Of a stretch of 64,000 nt of DNA, positions 10,930 to 22,635 are shown in pieces. Made by a program: the position numbers and the translations under genes. Source of the DNA: Melampsora larici-populina 98AG31 (taxonomy: Eukaryota; Basidiomycota; Pucciniomycetes; Pucciniales; Melampsoraceae); contig NW_006768789.1 of the NCBI RefSeq assembly GCF_000204055.1, positions 321,692-385,691 of the forward strand, given 5' to 3'. The notes below the pieces were generated by a model. It ran no database searches and was not told where the DNA came from. It saw nothing but the letters and a program-made list of their open reading frames with translations. How positions within the stretch are numbered: the first letter of the stretch is position 1; each line of letters begins with the position of its first letter.

Positions 10930-10941
10930 TGGTAGCGAGAG
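10930..10941 (+). other. Primer binding site
   Basis: TGGTAGCGAGAG lies directly after the 5' LTR. The TGGTAGC start matches the 3' end of initiator methionine tRNA, the primer used by many Ty1/copia elements. Confidence 0.7.
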
Positions 10942-10983
10942 TCTGATTATTATATCAACTCTGCTTACGACGACCTACTTTTT

Positions 10984-12938
10984 ATGCAATCTGAAGAGGA
11001 CGATATTCAACTCGAATCTGACTCCGAGTCTATCGACGGAAATCCCATAACTGTCAACACAGACTCTGAATCGACTTCGAAGTCAAACTCCGACTCTGAT
11101 TCGTCTAACTCAACTGTCAAAAGTTTTTTGGGTTTACATTCACTAGTTTTACCGTCTATTTTATCGCCTAGAATGTCTTCAGATCTTACCGGTGATGCCG
11201 CTTCCACCGATGCATCGTTTACTCCTCTTCAATTGTTTGTTCATCGAACCACCACTGCTCTCAGCAAGCACGTTATCAAGAACGAGCTTACTGATGATAA
11301 TTATAATCACTGGAATCTACTTGTACATGAAGCCATTGAATCAGTAGGCTATGAGTCTTATTTAGATATTAAGGACTATAGAGATGATTCACTTACCGAA
11401 GATAAACATAAGAAAGTAAAATTTTTGATTTCTACTTGGATTCTCAACAAGTGTGATGGAGTTAATGGTGAACGTGCTGTTAACCAAGAAAGATCCTATT
11501 ACTAAAGATCTAACTATCACCTATGATCCTTTCGTTTTGTGGAATCATTTCAAGACTTATCATGCTCGTATATCTGAAGCTAAACTCAAACATCTTGAAG
11601 TTGCGTTACAAACCATGGTCCAACTTCAATCAGACAACTTAAAGACTCATATCGATAAATTTTCATCTTTATATCGGGAGTACGAGAAGTTTAAAGGTGA
11701 CATGTCCGACTCTCAAGCCGCTAGGACCCTTATCCAAAGTCTCAAACCTGGTTACGAAGTCACTATTCACGTTATTTATCGAATTGTCAAACCTTTCACT
11801 CTTGAAGCGGTTATTCAAGAATTACTTGACTCTGAGGACGAACAAACTTTGCTTCTGGCTTCTCATCATGTTCACGAAAGACATTCTCATCATGCAAATC
11901 AATCCTCGGCTCAACCTAGTAACATGGTCAAATGCACTATTGATCGATGTGTCGGTAATACTTTTCAAAACCCACATCGCCCTGACCAATGTTTTAAACG
12001 ACCTGATAACTTCGCCAAACGGGATGAGTGGATGACTCGTCAAGATGAGAATAAGAAGAGGTTTAAGCGACGCAACGCCCCTCAACAAGCTCATCATTCA
12101 GAATCTTCATCTACTATCAGAGGTGTGAAGGTTGTTCGACCACCTTTGGCCTCTGCAAATCATGCCATGACCTTTTCCATCCAATTGCAAACCATCATGG
12201 ATCCACCTGTGCCAACTACTGTCAACGACATTCTTCCTGTCGTGGATGTTTCAACTGCATTCGTTCATTCTCCAATTGATCCTGATTTTGTCTATCCAAC
12301 TCAACCCGATTTTGTCTTTCAACTTTCAAAGCCATTTGAAAATCAAAATGATTCTCCTTCTGCTCAAGGTTCAGAACTTGTGGACTTCGACGCTGTTGCC
12401 TTGTCTGTTACTCCAACTGAAGGTTTATGGGCTCTCAATGACACCGGAGCTTCTCATCATATGTTTAATGATGTTAAGTTGTTCGATGCGGCTACGATTA
12501 AAACCCTTGAAGATGGTAACAAACGCCTTCGCCTTGCCGGAGGTGATGCTTCCTTAGCCGTCCATTCTACTGGTTCTGTCAAGCTTCGCGCCGGTGATGG
12601 TACTGTGTTTACCCTGGCCGACTGTCTCTATGTTCCCGAACTCAGCCAAAACTTAATTGCAGGCGGTGCTCTGTTAAAGAAAGGCGTGGTTACTGTCATT
12701 AATCCGAAAGAACCCGACTGCTTCAGCTTGGTCATGGGTCAATGTGCTATCTTTAATGGAGCTTTCTCAGGCAATCTCATGCTTATCTCTCTTGAACCTG
12801 TGAGTTCTAACGTCTCCAATCAACTTCCGATTCTCGATACTCATTCTTGTCATCTACAACATCAACGTCTAGGCCATGTGAGCAACAAATACCTCGATGA
12901 GATGGTCAAGTCGGGTAGTTTGGAGGGGTTATGTGATT
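10984..12938 (+). pseudogene. Copia gag and protease region, frameshifted and truncated by insertion
   Basis: The frame opens at ATG 10984 with an acidic Ser/Asp-rich leader and gag sequence, and ends at 11505. The gag continues in the next frame from about 11453 to the hAT junction, so a one-base shift lies between. Downstream are a zinc-knuckle-like cluster C-x4-C-x8-H-x4-C (CTIDRC...NPHRPDQC, about 11933-11991), the aspartic protease motif NDTGASHH (about 12438) and a GAG-pre-integrase motif HQRLGH. The shift lies inside gag, not at a gag-pol border, so it is more likely damage than programmed frameshifting. The frame then runs a few residues into the hAT end and stops at 12970. Confidence 0.85.
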
Positions 12939-12971
12939 CAACGCCACCGCGCTTCGCTCCGCTGCGCTAAA

Positions 12972-13044
12972 AACACCAATTTTACGAGCGGAGCGATATG
13001 GCGCTATGATAAGAGGCCATATCGCTACGCTATAAATTTGGTGT
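12972..13044. repeat. Subterminal stem-loop of the hAT element
   Basis: ACACCAATTTTA...GCGATATGGC pairs with GCCATATCGC...TAAATTTGGTGT with few mismatches, leaving a loop of about 13 bases. Such hairpins near hAT ends may help transposase recognition, which is inference. Confidence 0.7.
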
Positions 13045-13503
13045 CGCTATGAAGTTCTAGAGCGGTGCGACATTTTACGTTGCTCCGCTTCGCTCTGATT
13101 TTTCTTTGGTCAGCTAGCGCGAAAAAGCGCGCGCGGTTGGTCAAGATGGGTTTTAGCACAAATTGGTCACTTTGTATGATCATTGATGGCAGAGAGGGGA
13201 TTGTTAGAATGCGCACAAATGGAAAAAACGTGAGGGCCAAAAAGAAAACAATAAAATAGGTCCAAAGGAATGATCGATAGCAATAGAGATCAAAACACGC
13301 ACAAATCTCTTGAAAGAATGAAACCACAAGGGCAGAAAATAGCACGAGAAAAAAAAGAAATCGTTTTTTTTTATTTTTCATTAATTGGGAAGGTAGAGAT
13401 TAAATTGTTTAGGGAGGTAGATATTGATGTAATAGGTAGACGGGGTGGGGATAGGACCAGGAAAAGGAAACAATCAATTGATAATGAGACTATGAAAAGG
13501 AAT

Positions 13504-16500
13504 TCAGAATTCATTAAATAAACTACTTTTTAGCCTTTTTGCTAGCCCATGTTCGTAAGCTCGGACATAGGCTATAGCCTCTGCAAAAGTCCCTGACAAC
13601 GTGATCTTTGATTTTAACCATTCACGTACACCTACAAGTTTCTGGATCATTTTGCCAGTGAGCGATGCTCGACCAGGTACAGCAATGTCTGCTGCAGAAG
13701 AAAAGGTCCTCTCGCATGGGGCAGAAGTGCCAGATAAGCCTAGGTAATCGCGAGCAAGTGAGGCAAGGACGGGAAAGTCTTTTTCATGGTCCTGTACGCA
13801 GAAGAATAAACCATCAGCTTGAAATTCAAAGAGAAAGGATATTGAATATGAGAGACTGAAGACTAACCCTCCACCAATCCAGCTCATTCTGACCGGCAAG
13901 CAAAAGATGAGCACCTTCTAGATAACTTGCACGTTCCTCTCGGCGTCTATCAGCTGCGGACTGAGATACCACTTGAGTTGTGAATACGTCAAACTCAGAA
14001 AAATTGGTGTCAGGTGAGATGGAAGGGGCTTGGTTTTCTTCGTTGTCAGAGATTGAAATAATTGGTTCTTCAGGCCATTGATCAAGGGCTTCTTCAAAAG
14101 AGCGGTTAAAGATACATTTTGCTCGACCGGCCTCTTCAGGGTAATTGAGATCGAAGAATTGCATTCGAAATCGCGGATTAAGAATAGTAGATAAGACAAT
14201 TGCATCCGAGGCAACTGCCTCCTCTTGATACCCTTCAAGTTTGGTGCATATCACCGTAAGCATCTGCCTGAGTTCTGAGTCGCCACAGGCTGCTTGGAGT
14301 TTATCGACCTCAGAGATGACCCGCGAGTATTCGGCAAGTAAAACACAGCCGGTTGCTTTGTTGCCTTCCATTCGTTTGGTAGCATGCAGGAATACCTATG
14401 ATGAGATTGAAAATAAATAAAAAATGATTAAATACAGGAAAAAACATAGAGACAAATAACAAATATGAAACCTTACCTGAAGGACGTTGACTAGGGTCTC
14501 GATTGCATCCCATTCATCACTGCTTATATGTAGCCCTTGAAAGTATTGAGTTTTCCGATCACTAAGAAGGATCGCATCCACAACCTATAAATTGAGAAAA
14601 GATTGAATGAGAATGATGAGATGAAGAGAAAAGAATAGACAAAAGAACAGAATACTACTTACATCCCGCGCATCACTCAACCTTTTGAGGTAGTCGACAT
14701 CGATGTTCCATCTAACTCCCCAGCCGGAGATAGGTGACCGGCCTTTGTATCCCAATTGTTCAGCCTTGGCAATAAACTCTTGACGTCTTGCTGAGCTCCT
14801 GGTACATAAACCGTTGAATTTTTTTGCCTGAATGTAACACAACAAAATCAGATCAATATTGAATCAGCAGAATCAAAAATGAAAACTAATCACTTACTTT
14901 ACGAACAGCCAGAGCCACCTTAGAGTGACCATTGGGTCGATCATTGTCAGAGCCGTGGTCAGAATTGCAGTCATCCAAATCCAAAGGTTCATCATCAGAA
15001 TCCATATCGTCTTGAGAATCATCAGAAGAATCAATTAGGACTTCTTCATCTCCCTCGTTCAGGGTCATGATGGGCGTAGGTAAGGTCACTCCTGGTGTTG
15101 TTGTAGGTTTGGTGTGTCCAGCACTCATACCTAACGCCTTGAGCCCGGCTTTAACAACAAGTCCAATCTTATGCGCATAACACTTAACTTGATTAACATC
15201 AGAGTCCCAAAACACCGGGTCGTCGGCTTGCTTGAACATATCAGAGAGTTCGCTGGCCATGGTTGCATTCGAACTTGCAGAATTGGTTGTCTGAGCCAAC
15301 ATGTGAAGATGACAAGATGAATTGGTTAGCATATGTATAAAAGAAAGTATAAAAGAAAAGAAAAGATTTCTAAAAATACAAGAACACGACTTATCTTTTT
15401 ATGTAATCCATTTGCGATTAAGAACCTACCTACCGGCTGTGCAAGAAGTCGGCCGGCATGATGCCAAGTGACTAACTTGAGAGTGAGATGGTGGGTCTGG
15501 AATTTCCAGTCGTTGTCGATGTAGGTGGCTGAGACACCGATAAATGCCTTACGGCGACCCTTGGTGGTCCAAACGTCGTAAATGAGACAAAATTTACCTT
15601 TATTTGACTGTAATCAATATACGCAAGTAGAAAATATATCAGTACAGATCTACTTATAAGGAAGAAATTGGCAGATAGGACGAGAGTATCAATCTTTACC
15701 TTCAGGTTTTGAATCACCGTGGCCGAGAGCTCCTTATAGATAGCCTTGGCGGTTTCAGTTGCCCAGGTGGTACCTCGTAAATTGGCTGATCGATTGGACA
15801 ATTTGAAAGCAGCTCTGAGGGCAGGGTCCTTGAAACGTGAGAAGGGAAGGGCATGACGCAGGATCCACAATACCAATACAGTGTTGAAAAGTTCCACGCT
15901 GAAAGTGGATTGAGATAAGAATGAGTCAAGAGTAGACTTTGGGTTGGTGGAAGCCACTCGAACGATTTCGTCTTGCTGTTGTCGCCAGGTTCGAGGTAGA
16001 ACATAGCCTTGTTGGATCGCGTGGTGTCGATTTGGGCAAGAAGGTCGGTCTTTGGCTCCATCTCGATGAGAGTAGAGGTTGAAATAGCTACGTCGTCCCC
16101 TGACAAAGTACCCATGACAGAAGTTACACTTGTATTTACGTGGATCATCCCCGGACTAAGGTAATGATGTTAGTAAGGAGTTTGTAGGATAATGTAATAA
16201 ATATAATAAAGACTAACCTCGCCTTTCACATGAATTGGGGGATGGTAGTAACCCAAGCATTTCTCGACTCGACCAGCTTCACGCCGGACACCCGGTGTCT
16301 CAACAACTTCAATATCCGAGTCTTGATTAACATCGACTCCAGTAGGGATCTCGTAGGCCTTGGAAGACAAAGGAAAACATAACGGAAAAGGAAAAATGAA
16401 AAGTGAGAACGACGATAAGATAAAGAAAGGATGGAGTGAAAAAAATGTAAAGAAAAGGTGAGTACATACCTCTTGAACTGTTGATTGAACTGCTGATTTC

Positions 16501-17126
16501 TTTTTCTTCTTCACAGGAGCTGATCGAGTTTGAGATGCATTGGACGAATCCGAACAATTACGAGAGGTAGTACTTTTTCTTTTACCTTTGCCAATATTGC
16601 GATTGGTTCCTTTGGGGACCCTTTTCTGCAGGTGAGATTGAACAGATGAGGATGCTGGGACAAGCTCAGTTTCGGATTGATGTTCTTCGGTGTCGGTTTC
16701 TTCATAATCAGATGGTAACTGAAGAGCTCGTCGGGAGTCTGGAGACTGTGTGATAAACCCAGGTCGAGGGCGGACAGGACTACGTGGGCGAAGGGTTCGA
16801 GCTGACGATGAGGTACTAGTACTAGTCGCAGGTAGAGCAAGAGAGCTGGGTACAAGCTGTAACGTAGTTTGAGTGTAGTTTCGAGCATCGGGGACGGATG
16901 GAGTCATGACTGATTTTAGATCTGGATATTGGGAACAATAATCTAGAAAAGTTGACAAATGAGTGAAGTTAATGGATAAGTGAGATAAGAATGAGTCTCA
17001 GTAGTAAACAAAAAGATATCAATCGAGTAATGATATAAAGATCGAAGGGAAGAAAAATATACACTCACCATGAGGACCTTTTAACCAAGCAGTCAAAGGT
17101 TGTGATTGGAAGAAAAAAACGAGCAT
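13504..17126 (-). CDS. hAT-family transposase, ten exons, apparently intact
   Basis: Exons 17126-17069, 16942-16470, 16358-16218, 16155-15700, 15607-15434, 15290-14898, 14827-14663, 14584-14477, 14395-13868 and 13791-13504 close in phase to 927 residues. A BED-type zinc finger (about residues 228-265: CNFCHGY then HRD and C) should bind the ends. The central block contains DVWTTKGRRKAF and CYAHKIGLVVKAGL, typical of hAT catalytic cores. The C-terminus (about 835-900) is the hAT dimerisation domain with SGTSAPCERTFSSAADI and EWLKSK. A long Ser/Lys-rich N-terminus and an acidic insert (LIDSSDDSQDDMDSDDEP) are family extras. No stop or frameshift is seen, so the copy may be active. The first exon is short and its ATG is less sure than the rest. 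Confidence 0.85.
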
Positions 17127-17310
17127 CGTGCAACAGTGAAGGTGGAATTGTCAAACTTGCATCTGTGGAGGTGGAATTGCCAGATCGTTGGATCGATAAG
17201 CTATACCGCTTGGTGGGCCGATGTAGAAACGTGTGTTGATGTAATGAGGTGAGGTGGAAGGGTTGTGGAACGGTTTAATTTTGGTGCCGCTGATATGTCT
17301 GAGTGCTAAT

Positions 17311-17470
17311 ATAGGGCGCTCTGGGGCGCTGTGGGGCGCTGTGGGGCGCTAGGGCGCTCTGGTGCAAAACCGCGCTATGACACGCTATGACCCCAGATAG
17401 CACAGCGATATCTCGCTATACAGTGCGGCAAGGTAAACCGCTATCTGGGTTAGGTTTTGAGTATAGCTAT
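17311..17470. repeat. GGGGCGCT short tandem repeats and stem-loop at the hAT right end
   Basis: (T)GGGGCGCTGT-type units repeat about five times at 17311-17360. They are followed by CCCAGATAGC (about 17392) pairing with GCTATCTGGG (about 17441). These mirror the AGCG-rich left end and probably form the subterminal recognition region. Confidence 0.6.
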
Positions 17471-17576
17471 AGTGGGGCGCCCCACCCGCTATATGGCTAA
17501 AAGCATAGTGCAGGCGGGGCGGCCGCTCCGCTGCCGCACCGCTTCCGCTGTTTTGGGCGGAGCGCCGGTGGCGTTG

Positions 17577-20342
17577 TGTGATTCTTCATCGTCTGTTAAG
17601 ACTTGTCCTACTTGTATTCAATCCAAATCTAGGAAACTCCCTTTCTCTGGATCTCGACCTCGCTCTTTTTCCTTTCTTCAGAATGTACATGTCAATCTAA
17701 GTGGTATCAATCGTGTTTTAGGATTAAACAATGAGGCCTATTATATTTTGTTCACGGACGACTTTTCTTCCTTTTGTCATATTTTCCCGCTTTGCAATAA
17801 ATCCAAGGAGTCTGTTTTTAACGTTTTCATTAAATATATCACGTTAACTGAGCGTCAAACTGGATGCAAGCTTAAACAATTCACCATGGATCAAGGCAGT
17901 GAATTCGTGAACTCAATCATGCAGCAGCACTGCGATGAGACGGGTATTGTTCTTCATCTGACTGCTGCTTATACTCCAGAGCAAAATGGAGTTGCGGAGC
18001 GTGGTAATCAGACTATCACTGGTCGTGCTAGATCAATGATGATTCAATCGGGAGTTCCTCAAAATTTCTGGTTTCTAGCTTGTTTGACGGCCGTCTTTAT
18101 CACAAATCGAACTATCACCTCTGCGCTTCCTACTGGCAAGACCCCTTTTGAGGTCTGGTACTTCAGAAAACCCAACATCAAGCATCTTCGAGTGTTTGGG
18201 TGCCTAACTCATCATCTAATTCGCAAGGAGTTACGCCAGAGCAAATACTCTTCTGTCACCGCTGAAGGAGTACTGGTTGGTTTTCAAGACGACAATTTTA
18301 ACTACTTTATCTTTGACCTCAGTTCACGCAAGATTATTCTTTCACACAACGTCACTTTCCAGGAAGATGTCTTTCCCTATCTTCTGAATAAATCACAACC
18401 TCGACCTCTTGTTCAGTATAACCAAGACAGGCGGTTACCGTTAGAATCTTGTAATCCCTTCCAACCTCTTACCGAGCTCGATGACGATGAGGATGATGAG
18501 TTTTGGTCGGTCAAAAGCGTACCACCACCTGTCGTATTAGATAACACCTTGTCCTCACCCAATCATCAATCGATTATTCAGTCTCCTGCTCCTCCTACGG
18601 ATACATCTCTAACTACATCCCGACGTTCTCTACGTTCCAAGGAACCCGTCGATTATAAAGGCATGGGTGGTTGTGCTATTTTTGACGCTTTCACCTTTGT
18701 TTCAGCTTTCAACATACTTTCCGATGATTTTTCAGCTTCTACCATTGATGTGCCTGTTCCAAAGTCTATCAAGGCCGCTTTGAATGGTCCTGAGAATGAT
18801 TTTTGGCGTACCGCTTGTGATAAAGAATACAACTCTCTTCTTTCCAAAGGGGTCTGGAAGTTGGTGGATCCTCCTCCTGGAGTCAATATCCTTCGGGGTT
18901 TTTGGTTATTTCGCAAGAAATTCAATGTGGATGGTACTGTATCTAAACACAAGTCCCGCTTTGTTGTCATGGGTAATATGCAACAAGAGGGCGTGGATTT
19001 CCATGAGACCTTCTCTCCTACTGGTAAACCTTCATCACTATGTTTACTAATTGCTATTGCTGCCACTCAAGGATGGGAAATTCATCAGATGGATGCGGTT
19101 ACAGCTTTTCTCAACGGTATTCTTGATGAAGACGTGTACATGTACCAACCTGAAGGGTATGTGGTTAAAGGTCAGGAGAGAAAGGTCTGTCATCTGAAGA
19201 AGTCTCTCTACGGTCTTAGACAATCGCCAAAGATTTGGTATGATGAAGTTGTTGCTTTCCTACTCAGCGTTGGTTTTACTCAATGTGCTATGGATCCTTG
19301 CATATATACTCGAACCATCAAGTCCACTTCTTCCTTTACCGCTATCTACGTACATGTGGATGATTTGGCCATCACAGGAAATGACATAAGCACTTTCAAG
19401 ACCGAGATCGCCAGTAAATGGGAGATGGAGGACCTTGGAGTTGCAAATACGGTAGTGGGTATTCAAATCATCCGACAATCCCACCTGTGTTATACAATCA
19501 CTCAGTCTGCACTTTCAAGAGCTGTTCTGGAACGCTTCAATGTCACCAACCTCAAGGCTGCGTCTACTCCTTTCCCTGCTGGACTCAAAATGTACCGCTC
19601 TAGCGATGACGAGGCCGAGGCGTTTGCAAAAGAAGGTCTGAATTACAGTAGCGCTGTTGGATCACTTATGTATCTAGCACAATGTACTAGACCTGACTTA
19701 TCTTACGCCGTTGGTGTTCTCTCTCAACATTTAAAATCGCCTGCTCGAAAACACTGGGACGCCGTTCTTCATGTTTTTCGGTATTTGAGTGGTACTATCA
19801 ATTTGGGAATTTCCTACAACGGCGACTCAGCTGCTCCTACGACAATTGCGGGTCTCAAAAGCTTCAACTTGCCCAACTCTCACTGTGATTCCGAATGGGC
19901 TGGCGACAAAGAATCTCGGAGGTCTACCACCGGTTTCATCTTTCAACTGGCCGGCGGTCCTATATCTTGGAAGTCATGTTTGCAACCCACCGTGGCGCTT
20001 TCTTCTACTGAAGCTGAGTATCGTGCAATAACTGAAGCCGGTCAAGAGCTCATATGGTTGAGGAATATGCTGCAAGTCTTTGGTTTTGAGGATCCGAACC
20101 CAACTGTGTTACGTAGTGATAATATGGGGGCTATTCACCTCACCACCAAGTCCATTTTTCACGCCCAAACCAAACACATAGAAATTCAATATCACTGGAT
20201 TCGGGAGGTTGTGAAACAGGGTGCTTTGGTGGTTAAACACATACCTACTACGGAGATGCTGGCTGATCTATTAACCAAACCGCTGGGCCGACAACAATTC
20301 TATTACCTTCGACAACAACTGGGTTTGAAACATGTTAGTTAG
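17577..20342 (+). pseudogene. Copia integrase, reverse transcriptase and RNase H (3' part of pol)
   Basis: The frame is open from the hAT junction to the stop at 20342 (about 920 residues). The integrase core shows FTDDFS, MDQGSEF and the Glu of VAERGNQT as its acidic triad. Reverse transcriptase follows, with QMDAVTAFLNG, KSLYGLRQSP and the catalytic YVHVDDLAITG, where most copia elements have YVDD. RNase H contains ALSSTEAEYRA and RSDNMGAIHL. This part is undamaged, but it is cut off from gag and protease by the hAT insertion and so has no start codon of its own. Confidence 0.9.
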
Positions 20343-20364
20343 GCCTGAAGTCCTTGAGGCGGCG

Positions 20365-21246
20365 TGTTGTGGTAATTAGTCAATTAGTCTAGATCTGTCG
20401 CTTTGCTCTCTTTCTATCCTTGGTCAAGGACTTCCGGTGTAGTGTTGATGTTCGAGATTGTGAAGATTGTTTAGAAAAGGTGTTATTTGAAATCAAAGGA
20501 AAACGAATTAATGATGATGTGTACGGATTAGGATGTGATTGATTTAAGAGGATTAAGAAGGATCTGAATGAGGTTTTATTATGTCTGTTTTGGGAATAAG
20601 TCTGTGTGACTTGAGAATTTCTTTTTATTAAATGATTAGTAATTGTGCTGCTTGTGTTTTCTTGTTCTTAACTTATATAGCAGCTGTTGTTGGCAACCAG
20701 ATTCTTTTCCTCCATCGAAAAGAATCTGTAAGCCGTTTCACTATTTACTTTTAGTTTATCAACTTATCTAACTAAAGCCTCTTCTTTTTCATCCTTAGTT
20801 TTACTGCTTTTACTTATTAAACCTCTACTTGACCGTACCGTGATCCTGATGCTTGTGCACAGGTTTGTGTGTTTACTCTTTCTCCTTTTATCTTTCTCTT
20901 AGACTAACACTTGTGTCGCGCTAGGTTTGTCACGTCTTGATTAGCTCTTCGTAGCTTTCTGTGGCTTGTTGCCTTGACTTACGTGTTACCTGATTACCCC
21001 AGGTATGATCAGTTTATATAATGTTATCCATCAAAAAGAATCTTTTTACTGCTTTTACTTATTAAACCTCTACTTGACCGTACCGTGATCCTGCTGCTTG
21101 TGCACAGGTTTGTCACGTCTTGATTAGCTCTTTGTAGCTTTCTGTGGCTTGTTGCCTTGACTTACGTGTTACCTGATTACCCCAGGTTAAATTTTATTCG
21201 GCAACGCCACATCGCTCTTTGAGCCTAATCAATTCGTGTCATTACA
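20365..21246 (+). repeat. 3' LTR of copia element
   Basis: 882 bases with the same ends as the 5' LTR and two copies of the internal unit. The short purine-rich GAGGCGGCG directly before it (20356-20364) is a plausible polypurine tract. Confidence 0.95.
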
Positions 21247-21251
21247 CTTCT

Positions 21252-22635
21252 TTGTTATCATTCATGGAGGCTGTGAAGATTTGATGTATTGTTCTAGATC
21301 CCATAAACATGGCACAATCTCTTCAAAATTTGATTTGATCTGATCCACGAAATAAATATCCCAAAATGAATACTTCCATTATGTGTTATAAATAATCCTT
21401 GGGTTACCCCCTGTTCATCATGATGTGCATTTCCCTGGTACATGGCTATAGCCCACCCCTATTACTGTCAGGCTGGATTTGTCTTGCAATTTCTAATGTA
21501 GCTACATAGTCTTAGACCATGGCCATTGTGTAGCTGGACAGACAGACAGAAGCCAGTGGCCAGGGCCAGAGCCAAGGGTACTCAAACTTGATGCTCCTGA
21601 TCCATCCTAGAGGTCAGTGCAGGCAAGGGCACATCATCCAGAGCAAGCAAGCTTCAAAACAGTAGGGACTTTAGGTATAAGATTGAAGTGTTTTGAACAT
21701 GCATGTGTTATGAGGCTACAAGGCACATATGATTGTACTGAGTTTGACCTGATATGACATCACTATGCACTTTCTCCTCACAGTACAATCTTATCATCAC
21801 TGTAATTGTGCCTTGACCCTTCTACCTCATTACCTTATGGCTGGGTTCTAACAGAATGGAGAAAAAAATCAGTGGAGATGCACACTGGTTTTGATGGCTT
21901 GTATGTAGAAGATACATGTTTTCTCCTGATGACAAAGCTTTCCCAATGTTTGATCAGTGCAACAGCAGGCTGATCCTGGTATGTTCATTGAATAATAATC
22001 ATGCAGAGCCAGTTGTGGTACTGCAAGATGCAACATCAGGCCTATCAAGGTTGGAAATTAATTCATTCTTAACAGCCTCACAAGTGGATGGCAGTCCTGA
22101 GATGAACCCCCAATATGGTCTTTACGAAGTCAGCAACCCTTAATATAGCCCTATACTTCATCGTTTTTAGGACGCCCGTACACACTCTGCGCCGTTCCAT
22201 TCATCACTGCCAAGACGGATATGTAGCACCGGTGATGTGAAACTAGTCATCGTGGGTATAAAAATATCGACCTCTGGTAGGGTTGCTGATCCTGACACAT
22301 GCGCCATCTCGCTTCGAGAAGTGATGTAGCACCAGCTTTCAGTAAGAGACACGTTTTGCATGATCATGAAATGAGACACATCCTGCGTACTTGACATGAT
22401 TTTAATTCTGGGTGTAGGACCTCGGCGGGACACTCTGAAGTCTGAATGTTGTCTTGATCGAATACATGATTACTGCGCACGGAGTTCAGAAGCACTCTGG
22501 CCACTTCAATTACCTCACAATATCCACAGACTCTCTTGTAGTGTTTCCCTCCAGTAATCATTCAACTTCAGTGGTTGATTCCGCGTCAGAGAAATTCTCG
22601 ACTTCCTATTCGAGCCACCCCCGTGATAAGCCGTT
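21252..22635. other. Spacer between the copia element and the second RING gene
   Basis: No recognisable coding sequence. Together with 9925-9969 this is the original intergenic DNA of the tandem RING pair before the retrotransposon landed. It should contain the promoter of the gene at 22636; no convincing TATA box was seen. Confidence 0.5.

Larger units (their letters stand above)
12939..17576 (-). mobile_element. hAT transposon nested in the copia pol gene (4638 bases)
   Basis: The ends CAACGCCACCG (12939-12949) and CGGTGGCGTTG (17566-17576) are perfect 11-base inverted repeats. TGTGATT is repeated on both sides (12932-12938 and 17577-17583); hAT duplications are usually 8 bases, so one flanking base may have changed. 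Both subterminal regions are GC-rich with many AGCG/CGCT motifs and stem-loops (12972-13044 and about 17392-17455). A ten-exon transposase gene fills the interior on the minus strand. Confidence 0.9.
9970..21246 (+). mobile_element. Ty1/copia LTR retrotransposon with nested hAT insertion
   Basis: Two long terminal repeats (TGTTGTGG...CATTACA) bound the element, and the five bases CTTCT are duplicated outside it (9965-9969 and 21247-21251). The gene order protease, integrase, reverse transcriptase, RNase H is that of copia elements. Removing the hAT insertion and its target duplication leaves about 6.6 kb, a normal copia length. The LTRs differ at roughly nine aligned positions plus one 78-base unit, so insertion is fairly recent. 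It sits between the two RING paralogues. A gag frameshift and the hAT insertion make this copy defective. Confidence 0.95.

Noticed and set aside
18653..19066. Antisense open frame inside the copia reverse transcriptase
   Set aside because: It is the shadow of the pol frame, and its sequence has no motif of its own.
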